Shown: positions 20,369 through 29,271 of the stretch, piece by piece
Layout: every line of letters begins with the position of its first letter
How positions within the stretch are numbered: position 1 is the first letter of the stretch
Origin: Betaproteobacteria bacterium
GTDB lineage: Bacteria; Pseudomonadota; Gammaproteobacteria; Burkholderiales; Thiobacillaceae
Assembly (NCBI GenBank): GCA_016219425.1
Contig: JACRNB010000002.1
Coordinates: 62,001 to 126,000, forward strand
Direction of reading: 5' to 3'
DNA: 64,000 nucleotides
The notes under the pieces: model-generated
Seen by the model: only the letters and a program-made list of their open reading frames with translations
Databases searched by the model: none
What the model was told of the DNA's origin: nothing
Position numbers and translations under genes: made by a program

Positions 20369-21832
20369 TCAGTGTTTTCGCGCCGAAAGGTCCGCCACGA
20401 AGGCGTCCACATACTGGCGGCCCTTTTCGGTGAAGGGGCTGAGGCTGACCTCCACCGGGAAGATGCTGCCGTCCTTGCGCCGTCCGTGAAGCTCGCGGCC
20501 TTCGCCCATGGGCTTGGCCACCGGGGCCTGCATGTAGGCCGTGCGCTCGCCCACATGCTGGGAATGGTTGTCGGTGGGGATCAGCACTTCCAGCGGCTGG
20601 TCGATCAACTCGTCCGGCGCGTAGCCAAACATGCGTTCCAGCGCCGGGTTGACGAGCACGATGCGACCGGCGTCATCCACCACCAGCAGGCCGTTGACGT
20701 TGGCCTGCACCACCAGGCGGAAGCGCTCCTTGGCCTCGGCCATGTGCTGGGCCGCTTCGGCTTCGACATGGGCCTGGGCCGCCTCCACCATGGCGCGGGT
20801 GCGCTCCATCAGGCTGCGCGAGAGCCAGGCGGCGAGAACGCCGAACAGGGCCAGCAGGGTGAGGGCGATGGTCCCCACGGTGCTCCAGGTGTGACTGCGA
20901 ATCTCCAGCAGGCGGCTGACGGGCAGGCGCGAGATGGCCAGCCACGCCGGTACGCCCACCACGCCGCGGCTGTCTTCCACCTTGAGAGGGTAGATCGTGC
21001 TCCAGGTCCACATGCCGTCGGCCAGTTCGACCTGTCCGGAGGGCATCGCCGTGATCGCCTTCCAGGCCTCCGGGTGCCGTGTTTGCAGGGTTTCCTTGCG
21101 TCCGAACATGAAGCCCCAGGCCTCCGACGGGGTCGGGCTGGAGATCCAGAAACCGTCCGTGTTGACCAGCATGGCGTGTTCCCTGGCCTCACCGAAGGCC
21201 TCGGTGAAGGCGTCCAGCAGGCGTTGCGCGTTCACATTGAGCATCAGCATGCCTCGCACGCCGCCTTCCGGGGCATGCAGGGGCGCGGCCACGCGCAGCA
21301 TCGGCCTGTGGGGGACGTCCACCTTGTCGTGTTCAATATTGAGGTCCAGCCGGGAGACGTAGATTTCGCCGGGTTTCAGCTTGAGCGCATCGCTCACGTA
21401 GTACCTGCCGGAGAGGTTCTCAAGCGCGGCCTCCGCCACCCGGACGCCGACGCCTTCCACCTGGTTGACCCGCACCTGCTCCATACCGTCGGCGCCGATC
21501 CAGCGCAGCTTGTCGTACATGGGGTAATAGGCGATGAGGGTGCGGAAGGCGTTGGCCAGGGAATCGGCGGCCTCCTTGGCGGGAGAGGAGCGCAGCGGGT
21601 TGGATTCCGCCAGCTTCTTGAGGTGGCGCAGCGGGCGTTCCAGTTCCCCGTCCAGGCGGCGCACGCCCTGCACCACGTTGCCGATCTCGCTGCTGCGCAC
21701 CAGGTCCAGTTCATCCGTGATGCGCTCTTGCCCTACATACCAGGCGCCGCCCAGGATGAGCAGGGCGACGGGGATGAACAGCATGAAGAACATGCGTACC
21801 GGATGTTCGCTTATGGGGTGCTGTGCGCTCAT
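20369..21832 (-). CDS. Membrane Cache-PAS sensor protein without output domain
   Basis: The 487-residue protein has a membrane segment at about 14-34, a periplasmic Cache-type double sensor region (about 40-330), a second membrane segment (about 335-355), a short coiled linker and one cytoplasmic PAS domain (about 375-487, with LVVDDAGRIVLVNPALERMFGY). It stops directly after the PAS domain, so no kinase, cyclase or chemotaxis domain follows. The ATG at 21832 has AGAGGG upstream; an ATG at 21901 lacks one. It lies immediately upstream of nasT with a 6-base gap and probably passes a signal to it. The ligand is unknown; nitrate is possible from context. Confidence 0.85.
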   Translation of the reverse strand: MSAQHPISEHPVRMFFMLFIPVALLILGGAWYVGQERITDELDLVRSSEIGNVVQGVRRLDGELERPLRHLKKLAESNPLRSSPAKEAADSLANAFRTLIAYYPMYDKLRWIGADGMEQVRVNQVEGVGVRVAEAALENLSGRYYVSDALKLKPGEIYVSRLDLNIEHDKVDVPHRPMLRVAAPLHAPEGGVRGMLMLNVNAQRLLDAFTEAFGEAREHAMLVNTDGFWISSPTPSEAWGFMFGRKETLQTRHPEAWKAITAMPSGQVELADGMWTWSTIYPLKVEDSRGVVGVPAWLAISRLPVSRLLEIRSHTWSTVGTIALTLLALFGVLAAWLSRSLMERTRAMVEAAQAHVEAEAAQHMAEAKERFRLVVQANVNGLLVVDDAGRIVLVNPALERMFGYAPDELIDQPLEVLIPTDNHSQHVGERTAYMQAPVAKPMGEGRELHGRRKDGSIFPVEVSLSPFTEKGRQYVDAFVADLSARKH

Positions 21833-21939
21833 GGTTCTGCCCTCTGGTACGAAGTTACTGGAGGCCGATTGTAGGCGCGGCCAGGAAAACAGAAGCGCCA
21901 AACCAAACAGGGTGATTCCGGCGTTCCGGGCCGTTCCGT

Positions 21940-23712
21940 TCAGTGTGTGTCCGGCACGACTCCCAGTTGCGGCATGTCCGCCAGACCCACCTCGCGGGCG
22001 TGTTCCACAAAGCCCTTGTTACGCCAGAAGAACGCCCCCGGCAGGGTGGTGGGGATCACCAGCACATAGAACAGGGCGCGGCCCAGGATGGCGGCGCTGA
22101 GGGCGGTGAGGGTCAGGGGGGCGAACAGGGCCGCCGCGCCGGTCAGCGCCAGCAGCGCGGCCAGGATCAGGGAGAGACCCAGCAGGCCGTTGCGCAGCAG
22201 GTAGGGCTGGCCGTAGCGGGTGGTCTGCTCGTAGTGGGAGGCGGCCCCCTCGTCGCCGCGGGCCTTCAGGTCGCGGGCATGGGCCAGCAGGCCGAGGCCT
22301 TCCAGGGTGAAGCCTGCCGCCATGAGACCGCCCAGGGTGGCGGCCAGCTCCGGCGTCATGCCGCCAGGGGCCATACCCAACAGCCCCAGCAGCCCCAGCA
22401 GCAGGCCGCCCAGACCCAGGCCCGTGCCGACGAACGAGGCCCCCGTCTGCCAGTGGTCCCAGAAGGGCCGCGCCTTGATGCGGTAGAGCTTGTACATATA
22501 GAAACCGCCGAATCCCAGGCCCAGCAGGGCGGCGGCTGCGGCGGCAGGTTGCAGCAGGGCCGCCAGCGGAAAGCCGGGGAACAGGGTGAGGAAGGTGACG
22601 CCCCCCAGGCCGCCGAAGAACAGGGACACCCCGGCGATCTCCCGGCTCACCGGCGACAGCCGCCAGTTGTTGAAGCCGCGATAGAAGCGCAGGGGCTTGC
22701 CCAGGTGCAGGTTGAGTCTGGCCAGACCGAAGCCCATGAGCGCCATCAGGGCCAGCAGCACCGGCAGGGTGTTCAGGGCCGAGGCCAGGGTCAGCAGCAT
22801 CAGAAAGGCCCCCATCACCGCTTGCACCGAGAGGGTGAAGGCGATGTGGGCGTTCTCGTGCGAGGTGAGCAGCTTCTTCAGGTTCCACTGGCGGTTGAAG
22901 CCGTACTTGGGGTCCAGTACCGGGGTGAATTTCCCGCTGCCATCGTCGCGGTGGTACTTCAGCGGCGTGCTGTCCATCCGCACCATGTCGCGCTGGGTGC
23001 TGCGGGTCTGCTGGAAGCGGATGTTGGGGTGGGTGATGTCGGTGCGGGGGAAGCCGGGGATCTCGGTCTTGGCCTGGCTGCGGCCCTCGGGGATGTTCTC
23101 CACCACGCCGAAGTCCAGGGCCTTGCCCAGGCAAGCGGAGACGCAGGCGGGTTTGAGGCCGACTTCCAGGCGATCCACGCACATATTGCATTTGCTCACC
23201 TGGCCCTTGATCGGGTCCAGTTGCGGCGCGTTGTAGGGGCAGACCCAGGTGCAGTAGCCGCAGCCGAAGCAGATGTCCGGGTCTTGCAGCACCGCGCCGT
23301 ATTCCGCGAACTTGGTATAGGCGCGGGTCGGGCAGCCTTTCAGACACACCGGGTCGTCGCAGTGGTTGCAGGCCATGGAGATGTTGAGGCGCTGCATGTT
23401 GGGATAGACGCCGCCTTCCACGAAGCCCACGGAACGGAAGGCGATGTGCGCCGGGTTGTCGTTCTTCTCGGAACAGGCCGCCTCGCAGGCGTGGCAGGCG
23501 ATGCAGTTGTCGGCGTTGAAGAAGAAGCCGTGCTGTTTGTAGCGGTTGGGGTTCTGCGACGGGCAGGCCTCGCCGTTGATGACGAAGGCCTGGGCGCGCA
23601 GGGTGTGGCCCGCCGGCACGGTGTCGATGGGCGTGCCGTAGCGGTTGACGGTCTGGCTCACCGGGTCGTGCAGGCGGGCGTAGTCGGGTTCGTTGGGGCG
23701 TACTTGAAACAT
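21940..23712 (-). CDS. Fused DmsB-like ferredoxin and DmsC-like membrane anchor
   Basis: Residues about 1-250 contain four cysteine clusters typical of a four-[4Fe-4S] ferredoxin subunit (CIACHACEAAC, CNHCDDPVCLKGC, CFGCGYCTWVC, CNMC..CVSAC). Residues about 290-590 hold eight or so hydrophobic helices like DmsC/NrfD quinol-oxidising anchors. DmsB and DmsC are normally separate proteins. The ATG at 23712 (MFQVRP) has AGAGG 7 bases upstream; ATG 23718 is too close to that site. It follows nasA on the same strand, so it could feed electrons from quinol to the nitrate reductase. No signal peptide is seen, so the ferredoxin part should face the cytoplasm. Confidence 0.85.
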   Translation of the reverse strand: MFQVRPNEPDYARLHDPVSQTVNRYGTPIDTVPAGHTLRAQAFVINGEACPSQNPNRYKQHGFFFNADNCIACHACEAACSEKNDNPAHIAFRSVGFVEGGVYPNMQRLNISMACNHCDDPVCLKGCPTRAYTKFAEYGAVLQDPDICFGCGYCTWVCPYNAPQLDPIKGQVSKCNMCVDRLEVGLKPACVSACLGKALDFGVVENIPEGRSQAKTEIPGFPRTDITHPNIRFQQTRSTQRDMVRMDSTPLKYHRDDGSGKFTPVLDPKYGFNRQWNLKKLLTSHENAHIAFTLSVQAVMGAFLMLLTLASALNTLPVLLALMALMGFGLARLNLHLGKPLRFYRGFNNWRLSPVSREIAGVSLFFGGLGGVTFLTLFPGFPLAALLQPAAAAAALLGLGFGGFYMYKLYRIKARPFWDHWQTGASFVGTGLGLGGLLLGLLGLLGMAPGGMTPELAATLGGLMAAGFTLEGLGLLAHARDLKARGDEGAASHYEQTTRYGQPYLLRNGLLGLSLILAALLALTGAAALFAPLTLTALSAAILGRALFYVLVIPTTLPGAFFWRNKGFVEHAREVGLADMPQLGVVPDTH

Positions 23713-23731
23713 ATCCATACCTCTCGATTTG

Positions 23732-23845
23732 CCCCCTCTCCCACCGGGAGAGGGTTGGGGTGAGGGAGCGGCGCTGGATTCGCCGTTGCCGGTGAGGAGA
23801 CGTGGCTCCCTCACCCCCGGCCCCTCCCCCGGAGGGGAGGGGAGA
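23732..23845. repeat. Inverted pair of GC-rich REP-like repeats between nasA and the DmsBC fusion
   Basis: Same paired element as at 6056-6173: a CTCCC..GGGAGAGGG-type palindrome with GGGGTGAGGGAGC arms facing a second copy. Confidence 0.85.
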
Positions 23846-23850
23846 ACAAC

Positions 23851-26055
23851 TCAAAACTTCCGCATTTCCATGCTCAATTTCGCCGCCGCGGCCTGGTCCG
23901 CGATGCGCTCGATGCGCACCGCTGACTGTTTGTAGGCGGGCTGGCGCGAGTGCGGGTCGAGCAGGCCCAAGGTCAGGCGGTTGGCGCAGTCGTGGAAGTG
24001 GAAGGGCAGGAACACCATGTTCTTGGGCACCCGCTGGGTGGGCTGGGCCATGGCCACGGCGTCGCCGCGGCGGGATACCAGACGCACGTACTCGCCGCGC
24101 TGGATGCCCAGGTCCAAAGCCAGGTCCGGGTTGATCTCGATGAAGGGAATCGGGCTGAACTTGTTGTTGTTGCCGATCTTTCCGGTCTTGGTGCGCCCGT
24201 GCCAGTGCTCGATCAGCCGCCCGGTGTTGAGCCAGATGGGGAACAACTCATCCGGCACTTCGTTGTTGTCGATGAAGGGCAGGGGGATGAGCTTGGCGCG
24301 GCCATCCGGGTAGCTGAACGCGCCGTCCACGGTGTAGAGGCGCTTGCCGCCCTTGGGGGGCGCTTCGCCGCGTTCCACCTGGGCGGCGGTGTAGGGCCAT
24401 TGCACGCCCCGGTTCTGTTCCAGCAGGGCGTGGTTCATGCCGGAGATGTCCGCCAGCCGGCCTTTGGACAGTTCGCCCATCTCCAGAAAGATGTCGGCGG
24501 CCTTTTCCGGGAAGTGCACCCGGCCATCCCGGTTGAAGCGTTCCGCCACCCGGTTGAACACCCAGAGGTCGGGCTTGGCCTCGCCGGGGGGCGTGGCGAT
24601 GGGGTTGATGAGGTTGATGCGGCGTTCGGTGTTGGTCATCACGCCTTCCTTCTCCGCCCAGGTGCCGGCGGGCAGGTAGACGTGGGCGTACTGGGCGCTC
24701 TCGGTGTCCTGGTAGCAGTCCTGCACGCAGCAGAACTCCAGTTGTTCCATGGCCTTGCGGATGCGCGCGGTGTTGGGCAGGGACGACATGGGGTTGGTGG
24801 CGATCAGCCACATGCCCTTGATCTGGCCCGCCTCCATGGCCTGGTAGATGTCGGTCTGGTACATGCCGCGCTTCTTCGGGAAGAACTCCGGGTCCACGTT
24901 CCAGAACTTGGCCACCTCGGCGCGGTGCTCCGGGTTTTCCAACACCCGGTAGTTGGGCAGGCCGGAGCAGGACGACCACTCGCGCGTGCCCATGGCGTTG
25001 CACTGGCCGGTGATGGAAAGCGAGGTGCCGCCGGGTTTTCCAATATTCCCGGTGATGAGGGCCAGGTTGTTGATGCCCACCACGCCGTCGGAGCCGTGGG
25101 TGGATTGGTTGATGCCCATGGTCCAGATCTGCATCGCCGCTTTCGCTTTTGCAAACGTGCGGGCGACGACGCGGATGGTGTCTTCATCAATGCCGCAGAT
25201 CTTGGAGGCGGTGACCGGGTCGTACTTTTCCACTTCGGCGCGCAGGGCCTCGACGCCGGTGGTGTTGGCGTCGATGTAGGCCTGGTCGTGCAGGCCTTCC
25301 TTGAAGATGACGTGCATCAGGGCGTTTTGCAGCACCACGTCGGCGCCCGGCGTGATGGCGAGGTGGATGTGGGCGTTCTGGGCCAGCATGGTGACGCGCG
25401 GGTCCACCACGATGAGCGGGAAGCCGGTCCGCTCCTGCGCCTCTTTCATGCGCCAGTAGATGATGGGGTGCTGTTCCGGCAGGTTGGAGCCCCAGGCGAT
25501 GAGGCAGCCGGTGTGTTCGAAGTCTTCGTAGCAGCCGGGCGGGCCGTCGGAGCCGAAGCTGCGCTTGTAGCCGGACACGGCGGACGACATGCACAGCGTG
25601 GTGTTGCCGTCGTAGTTGTTGGTGCCGATGAGGCCCCGGGTGAGCTTGCCCAGGGTATAGAACTCCTCGGTGAGCATCTGGCCGGTGGAGATGATGGCGA
25701 AGGAGTCCGGGCCGTGCTTCGCCTGGATGCGGCGGATCTCGTCGTGGAGCTTGTCGAGGGCGGTGTCCCAGGTCGCATCGCGCCAGGCGTCATGCCAGCG
25801 CTCGCGCATCAGGGGCTTGAGGCCGCGCCCGGCGGAGCTGAACAGTTCGTGCTCGAACAGGCCCTTGAGGCACAGCTTGCCCCGGTTCACGTCAGCATCC
25901 GCCACGCCCCGGGAGGAGACGGCATGGCCTTCCGCGTTGAGACCCACTTCGATGGAGCAGCCGGTGGAGCAGTAGCCGCAGGCGGCGTATTTCCACTCCA
26001 CCACGCCCTTGTCGGCGATCTTGATGGGGTTCTTCTTGCTACGTCCGAACAGCAT
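23851..26055 (-). CDS. nasA: Assimilatory nitrate reductase catalytic subunit (NasA/NarB type)
   Basis: The 734-residue molybdopterin-guanine-dinucleotide enzyme has an N-terminal [4Fe-4S] site C26-x2-C29-x3-C33-x28-C62. The probable molybdenum ligand cysteine lies in NTTLCMSSAV, and a C-terminal molydop-binding domain follows. It reduces nitrate to nitrite in the cytoplasm; no Tat signal is present. It has no C-terminal BFD or flavin module, so it needs an external electron donor, for which the DmsBC-like fusion directly downstream is the obvious candidate. Fourth-from-last in nirB-nirD-nasA-dmsBC-sensor-nasT. Confidence 0.93.
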   Translation of the reverse strand: MLFGRSKKNPIKIADKGVVEWKYAACGYCSTGCSIEVGLNAEGHAVSSRGVADADVNRGKLCLKGLFEHELFSSAGRGLKPLMRERWHDAWRDATWDTALDKLHDEIRRIQAKHGPDSFAIISTGQMLTEEFYTLGKLTRGLIGTNNYDGNTTLCMSSAVSGYKRSFGSDGPPGCYEDFEHTGCLIAWGSNLPEQHPIIYWRMKEAQERTGFPLIVVDPRVTMLAQNAHIHLAITPGADVVLQNALMHVIFKEGLHDQAYIDANTTGVEALRAEVEKYDPVTASKICGIDEDTIRVVARTFAKAKAAMQIWTMGINQSTHGSDGVVGINNLALITGNIGKPGGTSLSITGQCNAMGTREWSSCSGLPNYRVLENPEHRAEVAKFWNVDPEFFPKKRGMYQTDIYQAMEAGQIKGMWLIATNPMSSLPNTARIRKAMEQLEFCCVQDCYQDTESAQYAHVYLPAGTWAEKEGVMTNTERRINLINPIATPPGEAKPDLWVFNRVAERFNRDGRVHFPEKAADIFLEMGELSKGRLADISGMNHALLEQNRGVQWPYTAAQVERGEAPPKGGKRLYTVDGAFSYPDGRAKLIPLPFIDNNEVPDELFPIWLNTGRLIEHWHGRTKTGKIGNNNKFSPIPFIEINPDLALDLGIQRGEYVRLVSRRGDAVAMAQPTQRVPKNMVFLPFHFHDCANRLTLGLLDPHSRQPAYKQSAVRIERIADQAAAAKLSMEMRKF

Positions 26056-26064
26056 GATGGTTAC

Positions 26065-26258
26065 CTCTCATCTGACTTCCCCCTTTGCAAAAGGGGACGG
26101 CGCGGGCTGTGCGCGGTGTGCCTTCCTTGGCGGCGACCTGACTCCCCCCTTTCCCAAAGGGGGGTTGGGGGGGATTTGCGGCGGTGGCGAGAGCTGAGGC
26201 CGTAGAAATCCCCCCTGCCCCCCTTTGGGAAAGGGGGGTGAGGTGGTGCGTAAGGCGG
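26065..26258. repeat. CCCCTTTGGGAAAGGGG-type repeat pair between nirD and nasA
   Basis: Several copies of a palindrome built on CCCCCCTTTCCCAAAGGGGG with GGGGGGATTT tails alternate in orientation here. The same family forms the triplicate at 40745-41122 and recurs near 44499-44545. Confidence 0.8.
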
Positions 26259-26262
26259 AGGC

Positions 26263-26586
26263 TCACGCCAACCTCAAAAATACCTGCCCACCCTCCACCT
26301 TGACGGCGTAGGTGCGGGCGCAGCCCTTGTCCGGCAGCACGGCCTCGCCGGTGACAAGGTCGATCTTGAAGCCGTGCAGCGGGCAGGTGACCAGGCCGCC
26401 GTGGACGATGCCCTCCGACAGCGGGCCGCCGCGATGCGGGCACTTGTCCTTGACGGCGTAGATCCCGTCGGTTGCGGTGCGGAACAGGGCGATGCGATGT
26501 ACGGCGTCGTCGTGGGCCAGTTCCACCACCCGCGCGCCCTGGCGGGGGATGTCTTCGAACTTGGTGATTTCAATCCAGTCGTTCAT
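26263..26586 (-). CDS. nirD: Nitrite reductase small subunit NirD (Rieske type)
   Basis: The 107-residue Rieske-like protein has the cluster motifs CPHRGG and CPLHGF (C-x-H and C-x2-H). It partners NirB in the cytoplasmic reduction of nitrite to ammonium. The ATG at 26586 (MNDWIE) has AAGGA 6 bases upstream; earlier in-frame ATGs sit on or before that site. It lies 124 bases behind nirB with a repeat pair in the gap. Confidence 0.93.
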   Translation of the reverse strand: MNDWIEITKFEDIPRQGARVVELAHDDAVHRIALFRTATDGIYAVKDKCPHRGGPLSEGIVHGGLVTCPLHGFKIDLVTGEAVLPDKGCARTYAVKVEGGQVFLRLA

Positions 26587-26608
26587 TTCCATTCCTTCTC
26601 TATTCAAG

Positions 26609-26710
26609 CCCCCTCCCCCACCGGGGGAGGGTTGGGGTGAGGGAGCAACGGTGGCGAGAACCGAAACCGGGTTCCCTCACCCCCGGCCCCTCCCCCGGCG
26701 GGGGGGGGAG
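26609..26710. repeat. Inverted pair of GC-rich REP-like repeats between nirB and nirD
   Basis: Same element as at 6056-6173 and 23732-23845, ending directly at the nirB stop codon. Confidence 0.85.
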
Positions 26711-29155
26711 TCAGGCCGCGATCCGTATCGGCGTGAACTCATGGGACGCGACGCCTTCCGCCCGTTCCTTCCAGGGGTCGATCTGGGCGTAGCGCTGGCC
26801 GACCTTGAAGCGCTCGAACAACTCGGCGCGGCCTGCGGCGTCGTCCACCACACGGGCCTTGATGTGAGCCAGGCCCACCCGCTCCACCCAGGGCGCGGTG
26901 CGTTCCAGGTAATGCGCCTCTTCGCGGTAGAGCTGGGCGAAGGCGCCGGTGTATTCCATGACCTGCGCCTCGGTTTCCACCTTGGTCAGCAGGTCGGTGA
27001 CGCGCACCTTGATGCCGCCGTTGCCGCCCACATGCAGCTCGTACCCCGAATCCACACACACCACGCCGAAGTCCTTGATCGTCGCCTCGGCGCAGTTGCG
27101 CGGGCAGCCGGAGACGGCGAGCTTGTACTTGTGCGGCATCCAGGAACCCCAGGTGAGCTGCTCCAGCTTCACCCCCAGTCCGGTGGAATCCTGCGTGCCG
27201 AAGCGGCACCACTTCGAGCCGACGCAGGTCTTCACCGTGCGCAGGGCCTTGCCGTAGGCGTGGCCGGAGACAAAACCGGCATCCGACAGGTCTTTCCACA
27301 TCGCCGGCAGGTCGGTCTTCTTCACGCCGAACAGGTCGATGCGCTGGCCGCCCGTGACCTTGACCTCGGGCACCTTGTATTTCTCCGCCACGTCGGCGAT
27401 GGCGCGCAATTCCTTGGGATTGGTGAGGCCGCCCCACATGCGCGGCACCACGGAGAAGGAGCCGTCCTTCTGGATGTTGCCGTGGGCGCGTTCGTTGATG
27501 TAGCGCGACTGGGCATCGTCCTGGTATTCCGCCGGCCAGCGCGCCAGCAGGTAGTAGTTGAGCGCCGGGCGGCAGGTGGCGCAGCCGTCCGGGGTGGTCC
27601 ACTCCAGGAAGCGGAACACGGCGTCCATGGATTTCAGGCCCTGATCCTTGATCGCGGCGATCACGTCGTCATGGCTGTGGTCGGTGCACTTGCACAGGGG
27701 CTTCTTGCTGGGCGCGGCGGAGTAGTTGCCGCCCACGGTATGGGCCAGCACCGCCTCCACCAGGCCGGTGCAGGAGCCGCAGGAGGCGGAGGCCTTGGTA
27801 TGGGCGCGCACCTCGTCCAGGGTAAACAGCTTCAAGTCGCGGATGGCGGCGACGATGGTCCCCTTGCATACGCCGTTGCAGCCGCACACCTCTGCCGTGT
27901 CCGGCAGGCTGGCCACCCGCTCGGCGGGGCCGTGGCCCGAGTCGCCCAGGTGTTGCTGGCCGAACAGGATGCTCTTGCGGAACTGGGAGACGTCCGTGCC
28001 TTCCCGCAGCAGGTCGAAATACCAGGCCCCGTCCAACGTGTCGCCATAGATGCAGGCGCCCACCAGCTTGTTGTCCTTGAGCACCAGTTTCTTGTAGGCG
28101 CCGGTGGCGGCGTCGGAATAGACCAGGGATTCGGTGCCCGGCGCACCCATGAAGTCCCCGGCGGAGAACAGGTCGATGCCCGTCACCTTGAGCTTGGTCG
28201 AGGTCATGGAGCCCTGGTAGCGGCCCACGCCATGCTCCGCCAGGTGGTTGGCGCATACCTTGGCCTGCTCGAACAGCGGCGCCACCAGACCGTAGGCGAT
28301 GCCGCGATGGCTGACGCACTCGCCCACGGCGTAGATGCGCGGGTCGTAGGTCTGCATGGTGTCGTTCACCACCAGACCGCGCTGGCAGTACAGCCCGGCG
28401 GATTCCGCCAGGACGGTGTTGGGGCGGATGCCCACGGCCATGACCACCAGGTCGGCGGGGATCTCGTCGCCGTCCTTGAACTTGACCGTGCAGACTCTGC
28501 CCGACTTGCCGCGTTCCAGTTCCGCCGTCTGCTTCCTCAGCAGGAACTTCAACCCCTTGGCTTCCAGGCTCTGTTGCAGCAGGCGCGCAGCAGGCTCGTC
28601 GAGCTGGCGCTCCAGCAGCCAGTCGCCCAGGTGCACCACGGTAACGTCCATGCCGCGATGCTTCAGACCGTTGGCGGCTTCGAGGCCTAGCAGGCCACCG
28701 CCGATCACCACCGCATTCTTGTAACGACCCGCCGTGGCGATCATGGTATCCACGTCGGCCACGTCGCGGAAACCCACCACACCAGGCAAGTCGTGCCCCG
28801 GAACCGGCAGCACGAACGATTTCGAACCCGTGGCGATCAGCAGGCGGTCGTACTCGGCGCGACTGCCGTCGTCGGCCTCGACGAAGCGATTCTTGCGGTC
28901 AATCTTCACCACCCGCTTGCCGGTGTGCAGGGTGATACCGTTGTCTGCGTACCACTCCCAGGTGTTGAGGATGATCTGTTCCACCGTCTGCTCGCCCGCC
29001 AGCACCGGGGACAGCATGATGCGGTTGTAGTTGGGGTGCGGCTCGTCGCCGAACACGGTGATGTCATACATCTCGGGAGCCGCCTTCAGCAGCTCTTCCA
29101 GGGTGCGCATGCCGGCCATGCCGTTGCCCACCAGTACCAGTTTCATCTTTGCCAT
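26711..29155 (-). CDS. nirB: NAD(P)H nitrite reductase large subunit NirB
   Basis: The 814-residue enzyme has an N-terminal pyridine-nucleotide/FAD module (VGNGMAG), a BFD-type [2Fe-2S] segment (VCGCNGVCKG, about residue 420) and sulfite/nitrite reductase ferredoxin and siroheme domains. The cluster cysteines are CVGSKWC and CPRNC (C-x5-C and C-x3-C). It reduces nitrite to ammonium with electrons from NAD(P)H. It is the first gene of the long nas transcript, behind a sigma-54 promoter and an attenuator. Confidence 0.96.
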   Translation of the reverse strand: MAKMKLVLVGNGMAGMRTLEELLKAAPEMYDITVFGDEPHPNYNRIMLSPVLAGEQTVEQIILNTWEWYADNGITLHTGKRVVKIDRKNRFVEADDGSRAEYDRLLIATGSKSFVLPVPGHDLPGVVGFRDVADVDTMIATAGRYKNAVVIGGGLLGLEAANGLKHRGMDVTVVHLGDWLLERQLDEPAARLLQQSLEAKGLKFLLRKQTAELERGKSGRVCTVKFKDGDEIPADLVVMAVGIRPNTVLAESAGLYCQRGLVVNDTMQTYDPRIYAVGECVSHRGIAYGLVAPLFEQAKVCANHLAEHGVGRYQGSMTSTKLKVTGIDLFSAGDFMGAPGTESLVYSDAATGAYKKLVLKDNKLVGACIYGDTLDGAWYFDLLREGTDVSQFRKSILFGQQHLGDSGHGPAERVASLPDTAEVCGCNGVCKGTIVAAIRDLKLFTLDEVRAHTKASASCGSCTGLVEAVLAHTVGGNYSAAPSKKPLCKCTDHSHDDVIAAIKDQGLKSMDAVFRFLEWTTPDGCATCRPALNYYLLARWPAEYQDDAQSRYINERAHGNIQKDGSFSVVPRMWGGLTNPKELRAIADVAEKYKVPEVKVTGGQRIDLFGVKKTDLPAMWKDLSDAGFVSGHAYGKALRTVKTCVGSKWCRFGTQDSTGLGVKLEQLTWGSWMPHKYKLAVSGCPRNCAEATIKDFGVVCVDSGYELHVGGNGGIKVRVTDLLTKVETEAQVMEYTGAFAQLYREEAHYLERTAPWVERVGLAHIKARVVDDAAGRAELFERFKVGQRYAQIDPWKERAEGVASHEFTPIRIAA

Positions 29156-29174
29156 GGGTTGATTCCTAAGGCCG

Positions 29175-29220
29175 AAAAAAAACGGCGTCCGACCCCCGAA
29201 GGGGTGGGACGCCGTTGTCC
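29175..29220 (-). terminator. Leader terminator (attenuator) upstream of nirB
   Basis: On the minus strand ACGGCGTCC, a loop, GGACGCCGT and a run of eight T end about 20 bases before the nirB ATG. GGACAACGGCGTCC at its 5' side matches the nrtA leader. Confidence 0.88.
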
Positions 29221-29229
29221 AAGATCACT

Positions 29230-29245
29230 CAGGCGATTAAGCCTG
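29230..29245 (-). promoter_or_regulatory. Small leader hairpin of nirB
   Basis: CAGGC-UUAAUC-GCCUG forms a five-pair stem with a six-base loop at the expected transcript start. The loop lacks A1/G4, so it departs from the ANTAR rule although its place and size agree. Confidence 0.45.
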
Positions 29246-29255
29246 GGTCTTGCCC

Positions 29256-29271
29256 AGCAACCTTCGTGCCA
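29256..29271 (-). promoter_or_regulatory. Sigma-54 promoter of nirB operon
   Basis: The minus strand reads TGGCACGAAGGTTGCT, a perfect sigma-54 consensus, matching the spacing to the terminator seen for nrtA. Confidence 0.9.

Noticed and set aside
21833-21990. A sigma-54 promoter for the Cache-PAS/nasT pair (GGCACG..TTGC near 21950)
   Set aside because: It is on the wrong strand and the spacing is wrong.
21943-26205. Long plus-strand open frames across the DmsBC fusion and nasA
   Set aside because: Low-complexity shadows of strongly supported minus-strand genes.
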